From Methylophaga sp. (lineage in GTDB: Bacteria; Pseudomonadota; Gammaproteobacteria; Nitrosococcales; Methylophagaceae): a stretch of 64,000 nt of DNA. Made by a program: the position numbers and the translations under genes. How positions within the stretch are numbered: the stretch's first letter is position 1; every line of letters begins with the position of its first letter. Location: contig PAJP01000021.1 of the NCBI GenBank assembly GCA_002706095.1, positions 62,001-126,000 of the forward strand, in the 5' to 3' direction. Shown one piece after another: positions 8,020-17,115 of this stretch. A model generated the notes under the pieces. The model had not been told where the DNA came from. It did no database searches and saw only the letters and a program-made list of their open reading frames with translations.

Positions 8020-8664
8020 CTAGTTTTTGTAACTATCGTCTTCAAAGTCATCAAGACTATCGTAGTAGATGATGGCTAAGTACTGAATGGGCATTTGCAG
8101 TTTGGTTTCTGGTCGGTGAGGCTGTTCTGCGTGGAATGTCAGAGAGTCACCCGGCTCAAGAATAAAACGCTCATCACCTACGGTGTATTCCAATTTTCCT
8201 TCCAGCATGTATATGAATTCAGTACCGGCGTGTTCAAACGGATCAAACACTTCACTTTCTTCATTTAACGTGATTAAAAACGGTTCAAACAGTTTTTTCG
8301 GGCCGGTGTCATACGCTAATAGTTGATAGGTATGACCACTCTTGGTGCCGCGGCGAACCACTTCCATTCCCTCGCCATTCTTCACATATTGAGCGCCGCC
8401 CATTGGCGTATCGTAGTCATGAAATAACCGCGAAAGCTTTACACCAAGAGCATTGGCAAGGTGTTCCAGTTTTTCCAGGCTGGGTGAGGTCAGTCCATTC
8501 TCAATCTTACTCAACATACCGCGACTGACATTGGCTCTCATAGCGACATCCGCAATGGTTAGTCCATTTTCAGTACGAATATGGCGCAGCGTATTTCCCA
8601 GATGTTTATCTAACGAGTGATGTGTCGCAGTTTCAGTCGTCACGATTGTTTGCTGTTTGCTCAC
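8020..8664 (-). CDS. XRE-family regulator with C-terminal cupin domain
   Basis: A 214-residue regulator. Residues about 22-80 form an XRE helix-turn-helix (LRHIRTENGLTIADVAMRANVS, then a second helix beginning SRGMLSKIENG). Residues about 130-200 form a cupin beta-barrel with H and E residues that could bind a metal or small ligand. Such HTH-cupin proteins often control amine or amino acid catabolism genes. It is divergent from mgdA across 235 bases that hold a promoter and a palindrome, so it probably controls the NMG operon in response to an amine-derived ligand. The role is inferred from position. Confidence 0.88.
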   Translation of the reverse strand: MSKQQTIVTTETATHHSLDKHLGNTLRHIRTENGLTIADVAMRANVSRGMLSKIENGLTSPSLEKLEHLANALGVKLSRLFHDYDTPMGGAQYVKNGEGMEVVRRGTKSGHTYQLLAYDTGPKKLFEPFLITLNEESEVFDPFEHAGTEFIYMLEGKLEYTVGDERFILEPGDSLTFHAEQPHRPETKLQMPIQYLAIIYYDSLDDFEDDSYKN

Positions 8665-8773
8665 GGCAAGAATACTCCGTCTTCTTTTAGGCTGTTCTGC
8701 CTGATTATACCTGAGGTTTTTTTATTTATCCGGCTTAAATGTTTCCTATTGTGAAAAAAAGTTTACAAGACTA

Positions 8774-8826
8774 TTGACATGTTTTTTTCAGCATGAGTAA
8801 ATAGAACCATGTTTCATTAGATGAAA
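8774..8826 (+). promoter_or_regulatory. Promoter and candidate operator of the mgd-gmaS-mgs operon
   Basis: TTGACA at 8774-8779 is followed after 18 bases by TAAATA at 8798-8803, a good sigma-70-type pair. The palindrome TTTCAT-TAG-ATGAAA at 8812-8826 lies right after the expected start point, where bound repressor would block transcription. The divergent XRE/cupin protein is the obvious candidate to bind it. The GTTTAC-type repeats in the same stretch may be additional sites. Confidence 0.55.
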
Positions 8827-8899
8827 TTTTGTTTACTTAATAAGGGGTAGATTGAACTACTCCTTTAGTAGTAGAGCATCACACGAGTGGAGGTTAAGA

Positions 8900-10141
8900 A
8901 TGCCATTAGGGCTATTAAAATATGGTCTGAGTAGTGAACACCCGGCACCACGCTTTTTTAGGGACTGTACTGAACCTAAGAAATCCTATGATGCCGTGAT
9001 TATCGGTGGCGGCGGACATGGTTTGGCGGCGGCGTATTACTTAGCCAAAGACTATGGCATTACCAATGTAGCCGTATTAGAAAAAGGCTATATCGGTGGC
9101 GGCAATACTGGCCGTAATACCACCATCGTTCGTTCAAATTATCTGACGCCGGAAGGGGTTAACTTCTACGATGCCAGCGTTAAATTGTACGAAGATTTAT
9201 CAGAAGAATTAGACCTGAACCTGTTTTATTCCACACGTGGTCACTTCACGTTAGCTCACACTGAGTCAGCTATGCGTACTATGCGCTGGCGTGCTGAAGT
9301 GAATAAACATGTTGGGGTTGAGAGTTATGTCGTCGGTCCTGAGGAGATATCCAAAGCTTGTCCGCAATTGGATATCTCCTGCAGTGGCCAAGCACCTATC
9401 CTAGGTGCCTTATATCATGCACCAGGTTCAGTCGCTCGTCATGATGCCGTGGCATGGGGTTATGCCAAAGAGGCTGACCGCATGGGTGTTGAAATATTCC
9501 AGATGACTGAAGTCACCGGCATTGATACTAAAGGCGGCAAAGTCGTTGGTGTGAATACATCTAAAGGTTACATCAGTACCAATCGGGTGTTATCTGCAGT
9601 GGCAGGCTTTACGCCACGTATCACTGAGATGGTGGATCTGGATACACCGATTGTAATTCACCCTTTACAAGCCTGTGTATCAGAACCGATGAAACCTTGG
9701 CTCGATACGATTTTGGTATCAGGCAGCCTGCATGTGTATGTCAGCCAGTCGTCCCGCGGTGAACTGGTTATGGGGTCCTCATTAGATCCTTATGAATTCC
9801 ATTCAACACGTTCATCACTGGATTTCGTGGAAGGACTCACCACACATATCACCGATATGTTCCCATTTTTATCGAATGTCAAAGTGGTCCGTCAATGGGC
9901 GGGTATGGCTGACATTACGCCTGACTTTGCACCGATTATGGGTAAAACGCCGGTTGAAGGGTTTTATCTGGACGCTGGGTGGGGCACATGGGGGTTCAAA
10001 GCCACACCTATCAGTGGCAAAACCATGGCTGAGACGATTGCAAAAGATATGGCACCTGACCTTATCAAATCATTCCGATTATCACGTTTTGAAGACTATG
10101 AGCTGACCGGTGAAAAAGGCGCAGCATCAGTTGGTCACTAA
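8900..10141 (+). CDS. mgdA: N-methylglutamate dehydrogenase subunit A (sarcosine oxidase beta-like)
   Basis: An FAD-dependent amine oxidoreductase of 413 residues. The dinucleotide-binding motif VIIGGGGHGLAAAYYLA follows a short N-terminal arm, and GGGNTGRNTT is the conserved flavin-contact segment of heterotetrameric sarcosine oxidase beta subunits. With MgdBCD it oxidises N-methylglutamate to glutamate, and the methyl carbon leaves as formaldehyde or methylene-tetrahydrofolate. I chose ATG 8900 rather than TTG 8852 because GGAGG lies six bases before it and the protein then begins like sarcosine oxidase beta. The presence of gmaS and mgsABC separates it from sarcosine oxidase. Confidence 0.93.
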   Translation: MPLGLLKYGLSSEHPAPRFFRDCTEPKKSYDAVIIGGGGHGLAAAYYLAKDYGITNVAVLEKGYIGGGNTGRNTTIVRSNYLTPEGVNFYDASVKLYEDLSEELDLNLFYSTRGHFTLAHTESAMRTMRWRAEVNKHVGVESYVVGPEEISKACPQLDISCSGQAPILGALYHAPGSVARHDAVAWGYAKEADRMGVEIFQMTEVTGIDTKGGKVVGVNTSKGYISTNRVLSAVAGFTPRITEMVDLDTPIVIHPLQACVSEPMKPWLDTILVSGSLHVYVSQSSRGELVMGSSLDPYEFHSTRSSLDFVEGLTTHITDMFPFLSNVKVVRQWAGMADITPDFAPIMGKTPVEGFYLDAGWGTWGFKATPISGKTMAETIAKDMAPDLIKSFRLSRFEDYELTGEKGAASVGH

Positions 10142-10156
10142 GTTAAGAGTAAGGCT

Positions 10157-10420
10157 ATGAAACTACTTGAATGTCCCGTTAATGGTATCAGGCCGATGAG
10201 TGAATTCACCTACGGCGGAGAATATCGAAATATGCCCAATCCTGACACGTGTTCAGATTCTGAATGGGCAGCTTATGTGCACTATCGCAATGGCGCGCCA
10301 GGTGTGAAAAAAGAATGGTGGTACCACGCACCGAGCGGTACTTGGTTTATCGCTGAACGTAACACGATGACTGATAAGGTCAGCCGTACTTATCTTCTGG
10401 GTCAGGAGGAAGCTAAATGA
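10157..10420 (+). CDS. mgdB: N-methylglutamate dehydrogenase subunit B (sarcosine oxidase delta-like)
   Basis: An 87-residue SoxD-family subunit. In heterotetrameric sarcosine oxidase, the delta chain binds zinc through cysteines and a histidine and helps hold the complex together. Here the N-terminal motif reads CPVNGIRP where the family commonly has CPxCG, so one zinc-ligand position appears to be lost; a later Cys and His remain. FTYGGE and EWWYH...GTWF are typical. It overlaps mgdC by four bases. Confidence 0.9.
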   Translation: MKLLECPVNGIRPMSEFTYGGEYRNMPNPDTCSDSEWAAYVHYRNGAPGVKKEWWYHAPSGTWFIAERNTMTDKVSRTYLLGQEEAK

Positions 10421-13326
10421 CCAGCCGTATTGCAAAGAAACGAGGCGAGTGGATCAACCGAGATAAGCCACTGACGTTTGAATATGAAGGTCAAACGGTA
10501 CAAGGTTATGAAGGCGATACCATTACCAGTGCACTGTGGGCGGCTGGTATTAATGTGCTGGGTCGTAGCTTTAAATACCATCGTGCACGTGGTGTATTGA
10601 GTTTTGCCAATCATGATGTCAACGCCATGATGACTGATGGTGTCGATACGAATATCCGTGCTGACGTATGGCCTGTTGCAGATGGTATGGATATTAAAGC
10701 CGTCAATACTATTGGTGGTGTATTAAAAGATAAAAACAAATATATCGATTATTTATCACCTTTCTTGCCAGTCGGTTTTTATTACAAAACGTTTTATAAA
10801 CCAAAAAGCCTGTTTCCTTTCTGGGAAGACAAAATCCGTAAGGCAGCGGGTTTAGGGGAAGTTAATTTTAACTACCCACGCATTGTTAAACCGAAAAAGT
10901 TTGCACATTGTGATGTGTTAATCATTGGTGCTGGTTTATCTGGATTATCAGCAGCGGTTAAAGCGGCTGAGCAAGGTCTGGATGTTATTGTTGTTGACGA
11001 AAACAAGCAGGCGGGTGGCAGTCTCACATATGACTATGCGGGTGACCAGACAACAACCGATACGTTGATAAGCCTGCTAGGCAAAGTGGAATCAAACCCA
11101 AATATCCGTTTAATCACTGATGCTTATGCTGGTGGTTTTTATGGCGATAAATTGGTGCCATTAGTTGGTAAAGACGGCATCACCAAAGTCTGGGCGAAAA
11201 CAGTGATTGTGGCTTCTGGTGCCTTCGAGCAACCCCCCGTATTTCGTTACAACGATTTACCGGGCGTAATGATGGGATCAGCTGCACAACGTTTGATTCA
11301 CCGTTATGCCGTTAAACCTTTTAATAAAGGTGTGGTTGTTACAGCTAATGATCACGGATATCGAACAGCACTGGACTTAGCGTCTGTTGGTGTCGAAGTC
11401 GTGGCTGTTATTGATATGCGTAGAAATGGCGCGCCACGTGAGCTTGCACAGAAAGTTAGAGACAAAGGTATTGCTGTTCATATCTCCAGCTGTATTTATG
11501 AAGTGATACCGACGTCTGACAAGTTGGGTGTCAAAGCCGTGTCTGTCTGCCCTTATGATGACATTAGTGCCGGCGCGGACAGTGGTCACACTGTGCGTTT
11601 GGCATGTGATGGTGTCGCGATGAGTGCTGGCTGGGCGCCAGCAGCTGCCTTGCTGTATCAGGCGGGTACCAAAATGCGTTATGACTACAGCGTCGAGCAG
11701 TTTGTACCTGATGAATTACCTGAAGGCGTCTTTGCTGCAGGTAAGGTTAACGGCGTATTTGATTTTAAAGCACGCCAACTGGATGGTCAGCGTGCTGCAG
11801 CAGAAGCAGCCGCTTTTCTGGGTAAAACGGTCGATGTGGTGACTGTGCCAAAAGTGGAGATGGCATCACCAAGCCATCCTTATCCGATTGTTGAACATCC
11901 GAAAGGCAAAAACTTTGTCGACTTTGACGAAGATATTCAGGTCAAAGATTTCATCAATGCTGCCAAAGAAGGTTTTGACAATATTGAGTTGATGAAACGC
12001 TTTACCACGGTGGGTATGGGCCCAAGCCAGGGTAAACATTCCAATATGAATGCCATTCGTATTCTGGCGAGAATACGTGAGTTACCGGTTGAGAAAATTG
12101 GTACCACGACGGCACGACCATTTTTCCACCCGACACCAATTGGTCATCTGGGCGGCCGTGGTTTTCATCCTCATCGTTATACCGCCATGCATGAATGGCA
12201 TGTCGACAATGGTGGCGTGATGATGGAAGCCGGTGTGTGGATGCGTCCTGCTTATTATCAATATGCTGGTCGCTCGATGAGTGCGATGGAAGCCGTACAA
12301 CAAGAAGCCTTAGCGGTTAGACAACAGGCAGGCATGATCGATGGCAGTACCTTAGGCAAGATTGAAGTCTATGGGGCCGATGCAACTGAATTTCTGGAAC
12401 GCTTTTATACAGGCAAGTTCAGCAAGCAAAAAATTGGCGAAAGCCGTATTGCTCTGCTGCTGGATGAAGCGGGTGTGATGCTGGATGACGGCCTAGCCGT
12501 TCGTGTTGAAGCTGAAAAGTTCTATGTGTCTACCAACTCATCTAATGCGGCAACGGTTTACCGTGAGATGCAACGCAATGTCCAGTTGTGGGGCTTGCAA
12601 GTCACATTGGTCAATCTGACCGGTGCTATCGCTGCCATGACACTGGCAGGACCGAAGTCGCGTGAGATTTTAATGTCACTGACCCAAGCAGATCTGAGTG
12701 ATTCAGCTTTACCAGATGGCAATATGACTCAAACTCAGATTGCCGGTGTGGATGCCAAAGTGATGCGTGTCAGCTTTGTTTCTGACCTTGCCTTTGAAAT
12801 TCACGTGCCATACAAAGCGGGACTTCATGTATGGAAGCAAATCATGGCGGCTGGACAAAGCCATGGTATTCGACCATTTGGTACTGATGCTCAACGCTTA
12901 CTGCGTCTGGAAATGGGGCACCACTTGATCAGTCACGATACCGATGGCCTGACGAATCCATTTGAAGCGCATTCTGATGCCTTAGTGAAAATGGATAAGC
13001 CGTTCTTTATCGGTCAACGCAGTCTCAAGATCATCGCGAAGAAAACACTGAACAAAAAGCTAGTGAACTTTGTGCTGGAAAAAGACTTTACGGGTGAGAT
13101 GCCGAATGAATGCAACCTGGTGATTGAAGACAGCAATATCAAAGGTCGCGTTACCAGTATTGCTTATAGCAAATACCTCAACAGAGTCATTGGTTTTGCG
13201 TTTGTTGCACCAGAACAGGGCAGTCCGGGCTCAACGTTTTCTATTCGTACCGATAGCGGTGCAATGGTTAAAGCGACAGTCGTTAAAGCGCCTTTTTTTC
13301 ACCTACTTGATAACAACGGAGAGTAA
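10417..13326 (+). CDS. mgdC: N-methylglutamate dehydrogenase subunit C (sarcosine oxidase alpha-like)
   Basis: A 969-residue multidomain subunit. The order is an N-terminal ferredoxin-like Fer2_4 domain (about 20-100), an NAD(P)-binding Rossmann domain starting at IIGAGLSGLSAA (about residue 170), a second dinucleotide region around VVTANDHGYRTA, a central SoxA domain (about 500-580) and a C-terminal GcvT-like folate-binding domain (about 600-960) with IGQRSL. It carries the tetrahydrofolate site that accepts the methyl carbon. Length matches sarcosine oxidase alpha. It begins inside mgdB and ends 2 bases before mgdD. Confidence 0.93.
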   Translation: MTSRIAKKRGEWINRDKPLTFEYEGQTVQGYEGDTITSALWAAGINVLGRSFKYHRARGVLSFANHDVNAMMTDGVDTNIRADVWPVADGMDIKAVNTIGGVLKDKNKYIDYLSPFLPVGFYYKTFYKPKSLFPFWEDKIRKAAGLGEVNFNYPRIVKPKKFAHCDVLIIGAGLSGLSAAVKAAEQGLDVIVVDENKQAGGSLTYDYAGDQTTTDTLISLLGKVESNPNIRLITDAYAGGFYGDKLVPLVGKDGITKVWAKTVIVASGAFEQPPVFRYNDLPGVMMGSAAQRLIHRYAVKPFNKGVVVTANDHGYRTALDLASVGVEVVAVIDMRRNGAPRELAQKVRDKGIAVHISSCIYEVIPTSDKLGVKAVSVCPYDDISAGADSGHTVRLACDGVAMSAGWAPAAALLYQAGTKMRYDYSVEQFVPDELPEGVFAAGKVNGVFDFKARQLDGQRAAAEAAAFLGKTVDVVTVPKVEMASPSHPYPIVEHPKGKNFVDFDEDIQVKDFINAAKEGFDNIELMKRFTTVGMGPSQGKHSNMNAIRILARIRELPVEKIGTTTARPFFHPTPIGHLGGRGFHPHRYTAMHEWHVDNGGVMMEAGVWMRPAYYQYAGRSMSAMEAVQQEALAVRQQAGMIDGSTLGKIEVYGADATEFLERFYTGKFSKQKIGESRIALLLDEAGVMLDDGLAVRVEAEKFYVSTNSSNAATVYREMQRNVQLWGLQVTLVNLTGAIAAMTLAGPKSREILMSLTQADLSDSALPDGNMTQTQIAGVDAKVMRVSFVSDLAFEIHVPYKAGLHVWKQIMAAGQSHGIRPFGTDAQRLLRLEMGHHLISHDTDGLTNPFEAHSDALVKMDKPFFIGQRSLKIIAKKTLNKKLVNFVLEKDFTGEMPNECNLVIEDSNIKGRVTSIAYSKYLNRVIGFAFVAPEQGSPGSTFSIRTDSGAMVKATVVKAPFFHLLDNNGE

Positions 13327-13328
13327 GC

Positions 13329-13997
13329 ATGCAAAACGACATTTTTAAAAGCCCGGTCGCTTTTGCTCAAGCCCCTTTGAAACCCATCAATGGTTTTGTG
13401 AATGGCATGGAGACTGCAATAGCTATAGCGGACAAGGCTATTGAAGCATCACGCCACGAGTTATTAAGTATTTGTGATGTGAGTGCATTAAATCGCTTTG
13501 GTGTGAAAGGACCAAACGCAGCAGAGTGGTTAGCTGCTGCCAGCCTGACACTACCTGAAGCAAAAAATAGTTGGACACTACAAGGTAAACGCGAGTTGGT
13601 TTTAAGACTAGGTGGCAGTGAATACCTGATCGAAGAGCCACTGAATTCACAACTGGTCGCTCAGTTAAATGCTTTGCCTGTCAATAAAGCCGGTGTCCAT
13701 AAGGTAATTCGCAATGATGCGTCGTTTATTGTCAGTGGCAAGCTGACAACAAAGTTATTTTCTGAAGTCTGTGCTATCGACCTGTCAGGAGATGCACTTG
13801 AAGAGAATCGTCTTGTCATGACTGTCATCGCCGGTGTATCGGTAACGTTGCTGAGACAGATGCTGAATGGCCAATCTGTTTATCGCATTTGGTGTGATGG
13901 TACGTTTGGACCCTACCTGTGGAAAACATTATTGGGCATCACCGAAGAATATGGTGGCGGTGCTATAGGGTTCAGTTTTTATTACGAGATCAATTAA
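13329..13997 (+). CDS. mgdD: N-methylglutamate dehydrogenase subunit D (sarcosine oxidase gamma-like)
   Basis: A 222-residue SoxG-family subunit with a GcvT-like fold. In the sarcosine oxidase complex the gamma chain packs against the alpha chain. Recognisable segments are [14 protein letters not shown] in the N-terminal third and the C-terminal [14 protein letters not shown], although overall conservation of this subunit is low. ATG follows the mgdC stop almost directly, with GGAG before it. Identity rests partly on its position as the fourth mgd gene. Confidence 0.88.
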   Translation: MQNDIFKSPVAFAQAPLKPINGFVNGMETAIAIADKAIEASRHELLSICDVSALNRFGVKGPNAAEWLAAASLTLPEAKNSWTLQGKRELVLRLGGSEYLIEEPLNSQLVAQLNALPVNKAGVHKVIRNDASFIVSGKLTTKLFSEVCAIDLSGDALEENRLVMTVIAGVSVTLLRQMLNGQSVYRIWCDGTFGPYLWKTLLGITEEYGGGAIGFSFYYEIN

Positions 13998-14035
13998 TAC
14001 GACCAAGTGTTGATCATTCAAACAGAGGAAATGTT

Positions 14036-15403
14036 ATGAAGTATGAATTCGACCCTAAGGCTTCGCCAGCTGACCAATTAGCCTACGCGCAGAAGTTTTT
14101 GGCTGAAAACAATGTGAAATATGTGTTGGCCCAGTTTGTTGATATCCATGGTGTGGCTAAGGTCAAATCTGTGCCAGCAGATCACCTGGAAGACATCATT
14201 AAAACCGGTGCTGGTTTTGCTGGTGGCGCTATTTGGGGAATGGGCATTAAACCTAATGGTCCAGATTACATGGCAATGGGCGACTTAAGCACATTGAGTT
14301 TATTGCCATGGCAACCTGGCTATGCCCGTTTAATTTGTGATGGTCATGTTAATGGTGAGCCATACAGCCATGACAGTCGCGTTGTACTGAAAAAACAAAT
14401 CTCTCGTCTGACTGAAAAAGGCTGGATTTTATACACCGGTTTAGAACCTGAATTTTCATTATTGAAAAAAGACGAGTTCGGTCATCTACATCCGTTTGAC
14501 CCAACTGATACGCTAGAAAAACCATGCTATGACTATAAAGGCATCACACGTCAAAGCGGTTTCCTCGAAAAGCTCACCGAGTCTTTAATTGATGTCGGTT
14601 TAGATATTTACCAAATCGATCATGAAGATGCGAATGGTCAGTTTGAAATTAACTACACCTATGCTGATGCACTGAAGAGTGCCGATGACTATGTGATGTT
14701 TAAAATGGCGGCCAGCGAAATTGCTAACGAAATGGGCATGGTATGTTCATTTATGTCTAAGCCATTCAGTAACCGCCCTGGTAACGGCATGCATATGCAT
14801 ATGTCGATTGGCGATGGTGAGAAAAGTTTATTCCATGATGACAGTGATGAAACCGGTCATGGTTTATCGAAACTGGCTTATCACTTCATGGCAGGCATTC
14901 TGGCGCATGCCCCTGCATTATCAGCGATTGCAGCGCCTACCGTTAACTCATACAAACGTTTAGTGGTCGGTCGTTCTTTGTCCGGCGCGACTTGGGCGCC
15001 AGCCTATATTTCATACGGTAATAACAACCGTTCGACCATGGTGCGTATCCCTTATGGTCGTATCGAACTACGCCTGCCAGATGGTACTTGTAACCCATAC
15101 CTGACGGCAGCAGCAGCGATTGCCGCTGGTTTAGATGGTGTGGAACGTCAACTGGAAGCCGGTCCAGGTTATGACATCAATTTATATGACTTAAGCCCAG
15201 AAGAGCTGGAAGAAAAAGGCATTGGCATCTTGCCACAAAATCTTCATGAAGCTTTGACTGCGTTAGAGAAAGATGACGTGATTAAAGGGGCCTTGGGTGA
15301 GGAGTTTGTTAAAGAGTTCTTAGAACTCAAACACATGGAATGGGTGGAATACATGCGTCATGTATCTGATTGGGAAATCAATCGTTACGTTGAATTTTAT
15401 TAA
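14036..15403 (+). CDS. gmaS: Gamma-glutamylmethylamide synthetase
   Basis: A glutamine synthetase-like ligase of 455 residues. GmaS joins monomethylamine to glutamate with ATP, the first step of the NMG pathway. The family motifs are present: LEPEFSLL and [17 protein letters not shown] for metal and glutamate binding, [15 protein letters not shown] for ATP, and [15 protein letters not shown]. Adjacent mgd and mgs genes distinguish it from ammonium glutamine synthetase. The start is ATG 14036, placed after AGAGGAA; an upstream in-frame extension overlaps mgdD and is unlikely to be used. Confidence 0.95.
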   Translation: MKYEFDPKASPADQLAYAQKFLAENNVKYVLAQFVDIHGVAKVKSVPADHLEDIIKTGAGFAGGAIWGMGIKPNGPDYMAMGDLSTLSLLPWQPGYARLICDGHVNGEPYSHDSRVVLKKQISRLTEKGWILYTGLEPEFSLLKKDEFGHLHPFDPTDTLEKPCYDYKGITRQSGFLEKLTESLIDVGLDIYQIDHEDANGQFEINYTYADALKSADDYVMFKMAASEIANEMGMVCSFMSKPFSNRPGNGMHMHMSIGDGEKSLFHDDSDETGHGLSKLAYHFMAGILAHAPALSAIAAPTVNSYKRLVVGRSLSGATWAPAYISYGNNNRSTMVRIPYGRIELRLPDGTCNPYLTAAAAIAAGLDGVERQLEAGPGYDINLYDLSPEELEEKGIGILPQNLHEALTALEKDDVIKGALGEEFVKEFLELKHMEWVEYMRHVSDWEINRYVEFY

Positions 15404-15436
15404 AAGTCCCTAGGGAATGTTGTTAGGAGAATAGTT

Positions 15437-16339
15437 ATGTGTGGAATCGTTGGCCTGTATTTGAAAAACGATAAATACGAAGACCGTCTGGGTGAACTGT
15501 TTGCACCAATGTTAATTGCAATGACAGAACGTGGCCCCGATAGTGCTGGGTTTGCTGTTTATGGTGATGAAGTGGATCAAGGGGTGAAGTTAACGCTTCG
15601 CAACGAAGATGAGAACTATGATTGGTCAGCACTGGCAAAAGAAATTGAAGCCAAACTGAATACAAAAGTCGACTGGTTCCAAAACAGCAAAGTAGCCGTA
15701 TTTAAAGTCGATATCGATGCTGAAACAGTTGAGAACTATCTGATGGAAAATCATCAGGACGTACTCATCATGAGTTCAGGTAAGTCTATTGAAATCCTGA
15801 AAGAAGTCGGTTTACCAGAGCGTATCGTCAATCTTTTCCATCTGGAAAACATGAAAGGTAGCCACATCATCGGTCACACACGCATGGCGACTGAGTCTGC
15901 TGTGACCATGGCGGGTAGCCATCCTTTCTCAACCGGCATGGACTTGTGTCTGGTACATAACGGTTCACTGTCTAACCACAACCGTTTACGTCAGGAACTG
16001 AAACGTGAAGGCATTCACTTTGAAACTGAAAACGATTCAGAAGTCGCAGCAGGTTATCTGACCTATCGCTTACAACAAGGCGATAGTCTGAATGAAGCGT
16101 TGACGCATGCCTTAGACGATCTGGATGGTTTCTTTACCTTCACTATCGGCACTAAAGATGGCTTTGCTGTGGTGCGTGACCCTATCGCCTGTAAACCTGC
16201 AGTGATTGCAGAAACAGATGATTACGTGGCTATGGCCTCTGAATATCAGGCGCTAACAACATTACCTGGCATCGAAAACGCCAAAGTATGGGAACCAGAG
16301 CCTTCAAAAGTCTATGTTTGGGAACGTACTACGCACTAA
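15437..16339 (+). CDS. mgsA: N-methylglutamate synthase subunit A (glutamine amidotransferase domain)
   Basis: A class II amidotransferase of 300 residues. The protein begins MCGIVGLY, so Cys2 becomes the N-terminal nucleophile after Met removal. Later motifs are GHTRMATES and VHNGSLSNH. It corresponds to the amidotransferase part of glutamate synthase and should release methylamine from gamma-glutamylmethylamide for use by MgsC. It stands 33 bases after gmaS with AGGAGA before the start. Confidence 0.94.
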   Translation: MCGIVGLYLKNDKYEDRLGELFAPMLIAMTERGPDSAGFAVYGDEVDQGVKLTLRNEDENYDWSALAKEIEAKLNTKVDWFQNSKVAVFKVDIDAETVENYLMENHQDVLIMSSGKSIEILKEVGLPERIVNLFHLENMKGSHIIGHTRMATESAVTMAGSHPFSTGMDLCLVHNGSLSNHNRLRQELKREGIHFETENDSEVAAGYLTYRLQQGDSLNEALTHALDDLDGFFTFTIGTKDGFAVVRDPIACKPAVIAETDDYVAMASEYQALTTLPGIENAKVWEPEPSKVYVWERTTH

Positions 16340-16364
16340 GCAATGGTGTATGAGGAGAATATAA

Positions 16365-17090
16365 ATGAGTACTAAATCTGTAGCAGAATCAGTGACCACA
16401 TCCGGCAAGCAAACGGTGGATCTGGCACAACAAACAGTTCGTGACTTGAATCAGGCACTGCATGATCAAAACAAAGAACTGACCATTGCTGAATGGGAAG
16501 TATTAAACCCGAAAGGGGAGCATAACCTCGCTGTCGGACTTGATCAGAAGCTTAAAGTCGATATCTATGGCCCGGTTGGTTACTACTGTGCGGGTATGAA
16601 CAAAGAAGCCGACATCACCGTTCATGGCCATGCTGGTCAAGGCATTGCTGAAAACATGATGTCAGGCAGCGTGCGTGTCAAAGGTAACGCTTCATCAGCA
16701 GCCGGTGCGACAGCGCATGGTGGTTTTTTGGTGATTGAAGGTGATGCCGGTTCACGTTGCGGTATCTCGATGAAAGGTATTGATATTGTGGTGAAAGGCA
16801 ATGTCGGTCATATGAGCTGCTTTATGGGCCAAGCTGGTTCACTAGTGGTGTGTGGTGATGCCGGTGATGCGCTGGGTGACTCGCTCTACGAAGTGCATAT
16901 CTATGTTAAAGGCTCAGTGAAATCACTAGGCGCTGACTGCATCGAAAAAGAAATGCGTCAGGAACACTTGGATGAACTGTCGGCTTTATTAGAAAAAGCC
17001 GGTGTGGATGAAGATCCAAAAGCCTTCAAACGTTATGGTTCAGCTCGTCAGTTGTACAACTTCAAAGTTGATAACGCGAGTGCTTATTAA
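16365..17090 (+). CDS. mgsB: N-methylglutamate synthase subunit B (GXGXG domain)
   Basis: A 241-residue protein corresponding to the C-terminal GXGXG beta-helix domain of glutamate synthase. Repeating glycine-rich turns such as GHAGQGIAENM, GNASSAAGATAHGG and GDAGSRCGISMKG are seen throughout the central 130 residues. This domain links the amidotransferase and FMN domains and is non-catalytic in glutamate synthase. GAGGAG precedes the start. Confidence 0.94.
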   Translation: MSTKSVAESVTTSGKQTVDLAQQTVRDLNQALHDQNKELTIAEWEVLNPKGEHNLAVGLDQKLKVDIYGPVGYYCAGMNKEADITVHGHAGQGIAENMMSGSVRVKGNASSAAGATAHGGFLVIEGDAGSRCGISMKGIDIVVKGNVGHMSCFMGQAGSLVVCGDAGDALGDSLYEVHIYVKGSVKSLGADCIEKEMRQEHLDELSALLEKAGVDEDPKAFKRYGSARQLYNFKVDNASAY

Positions 17091-17115
17091 TTGCTGATAT
17101 TGCGAGGAAATAGAA

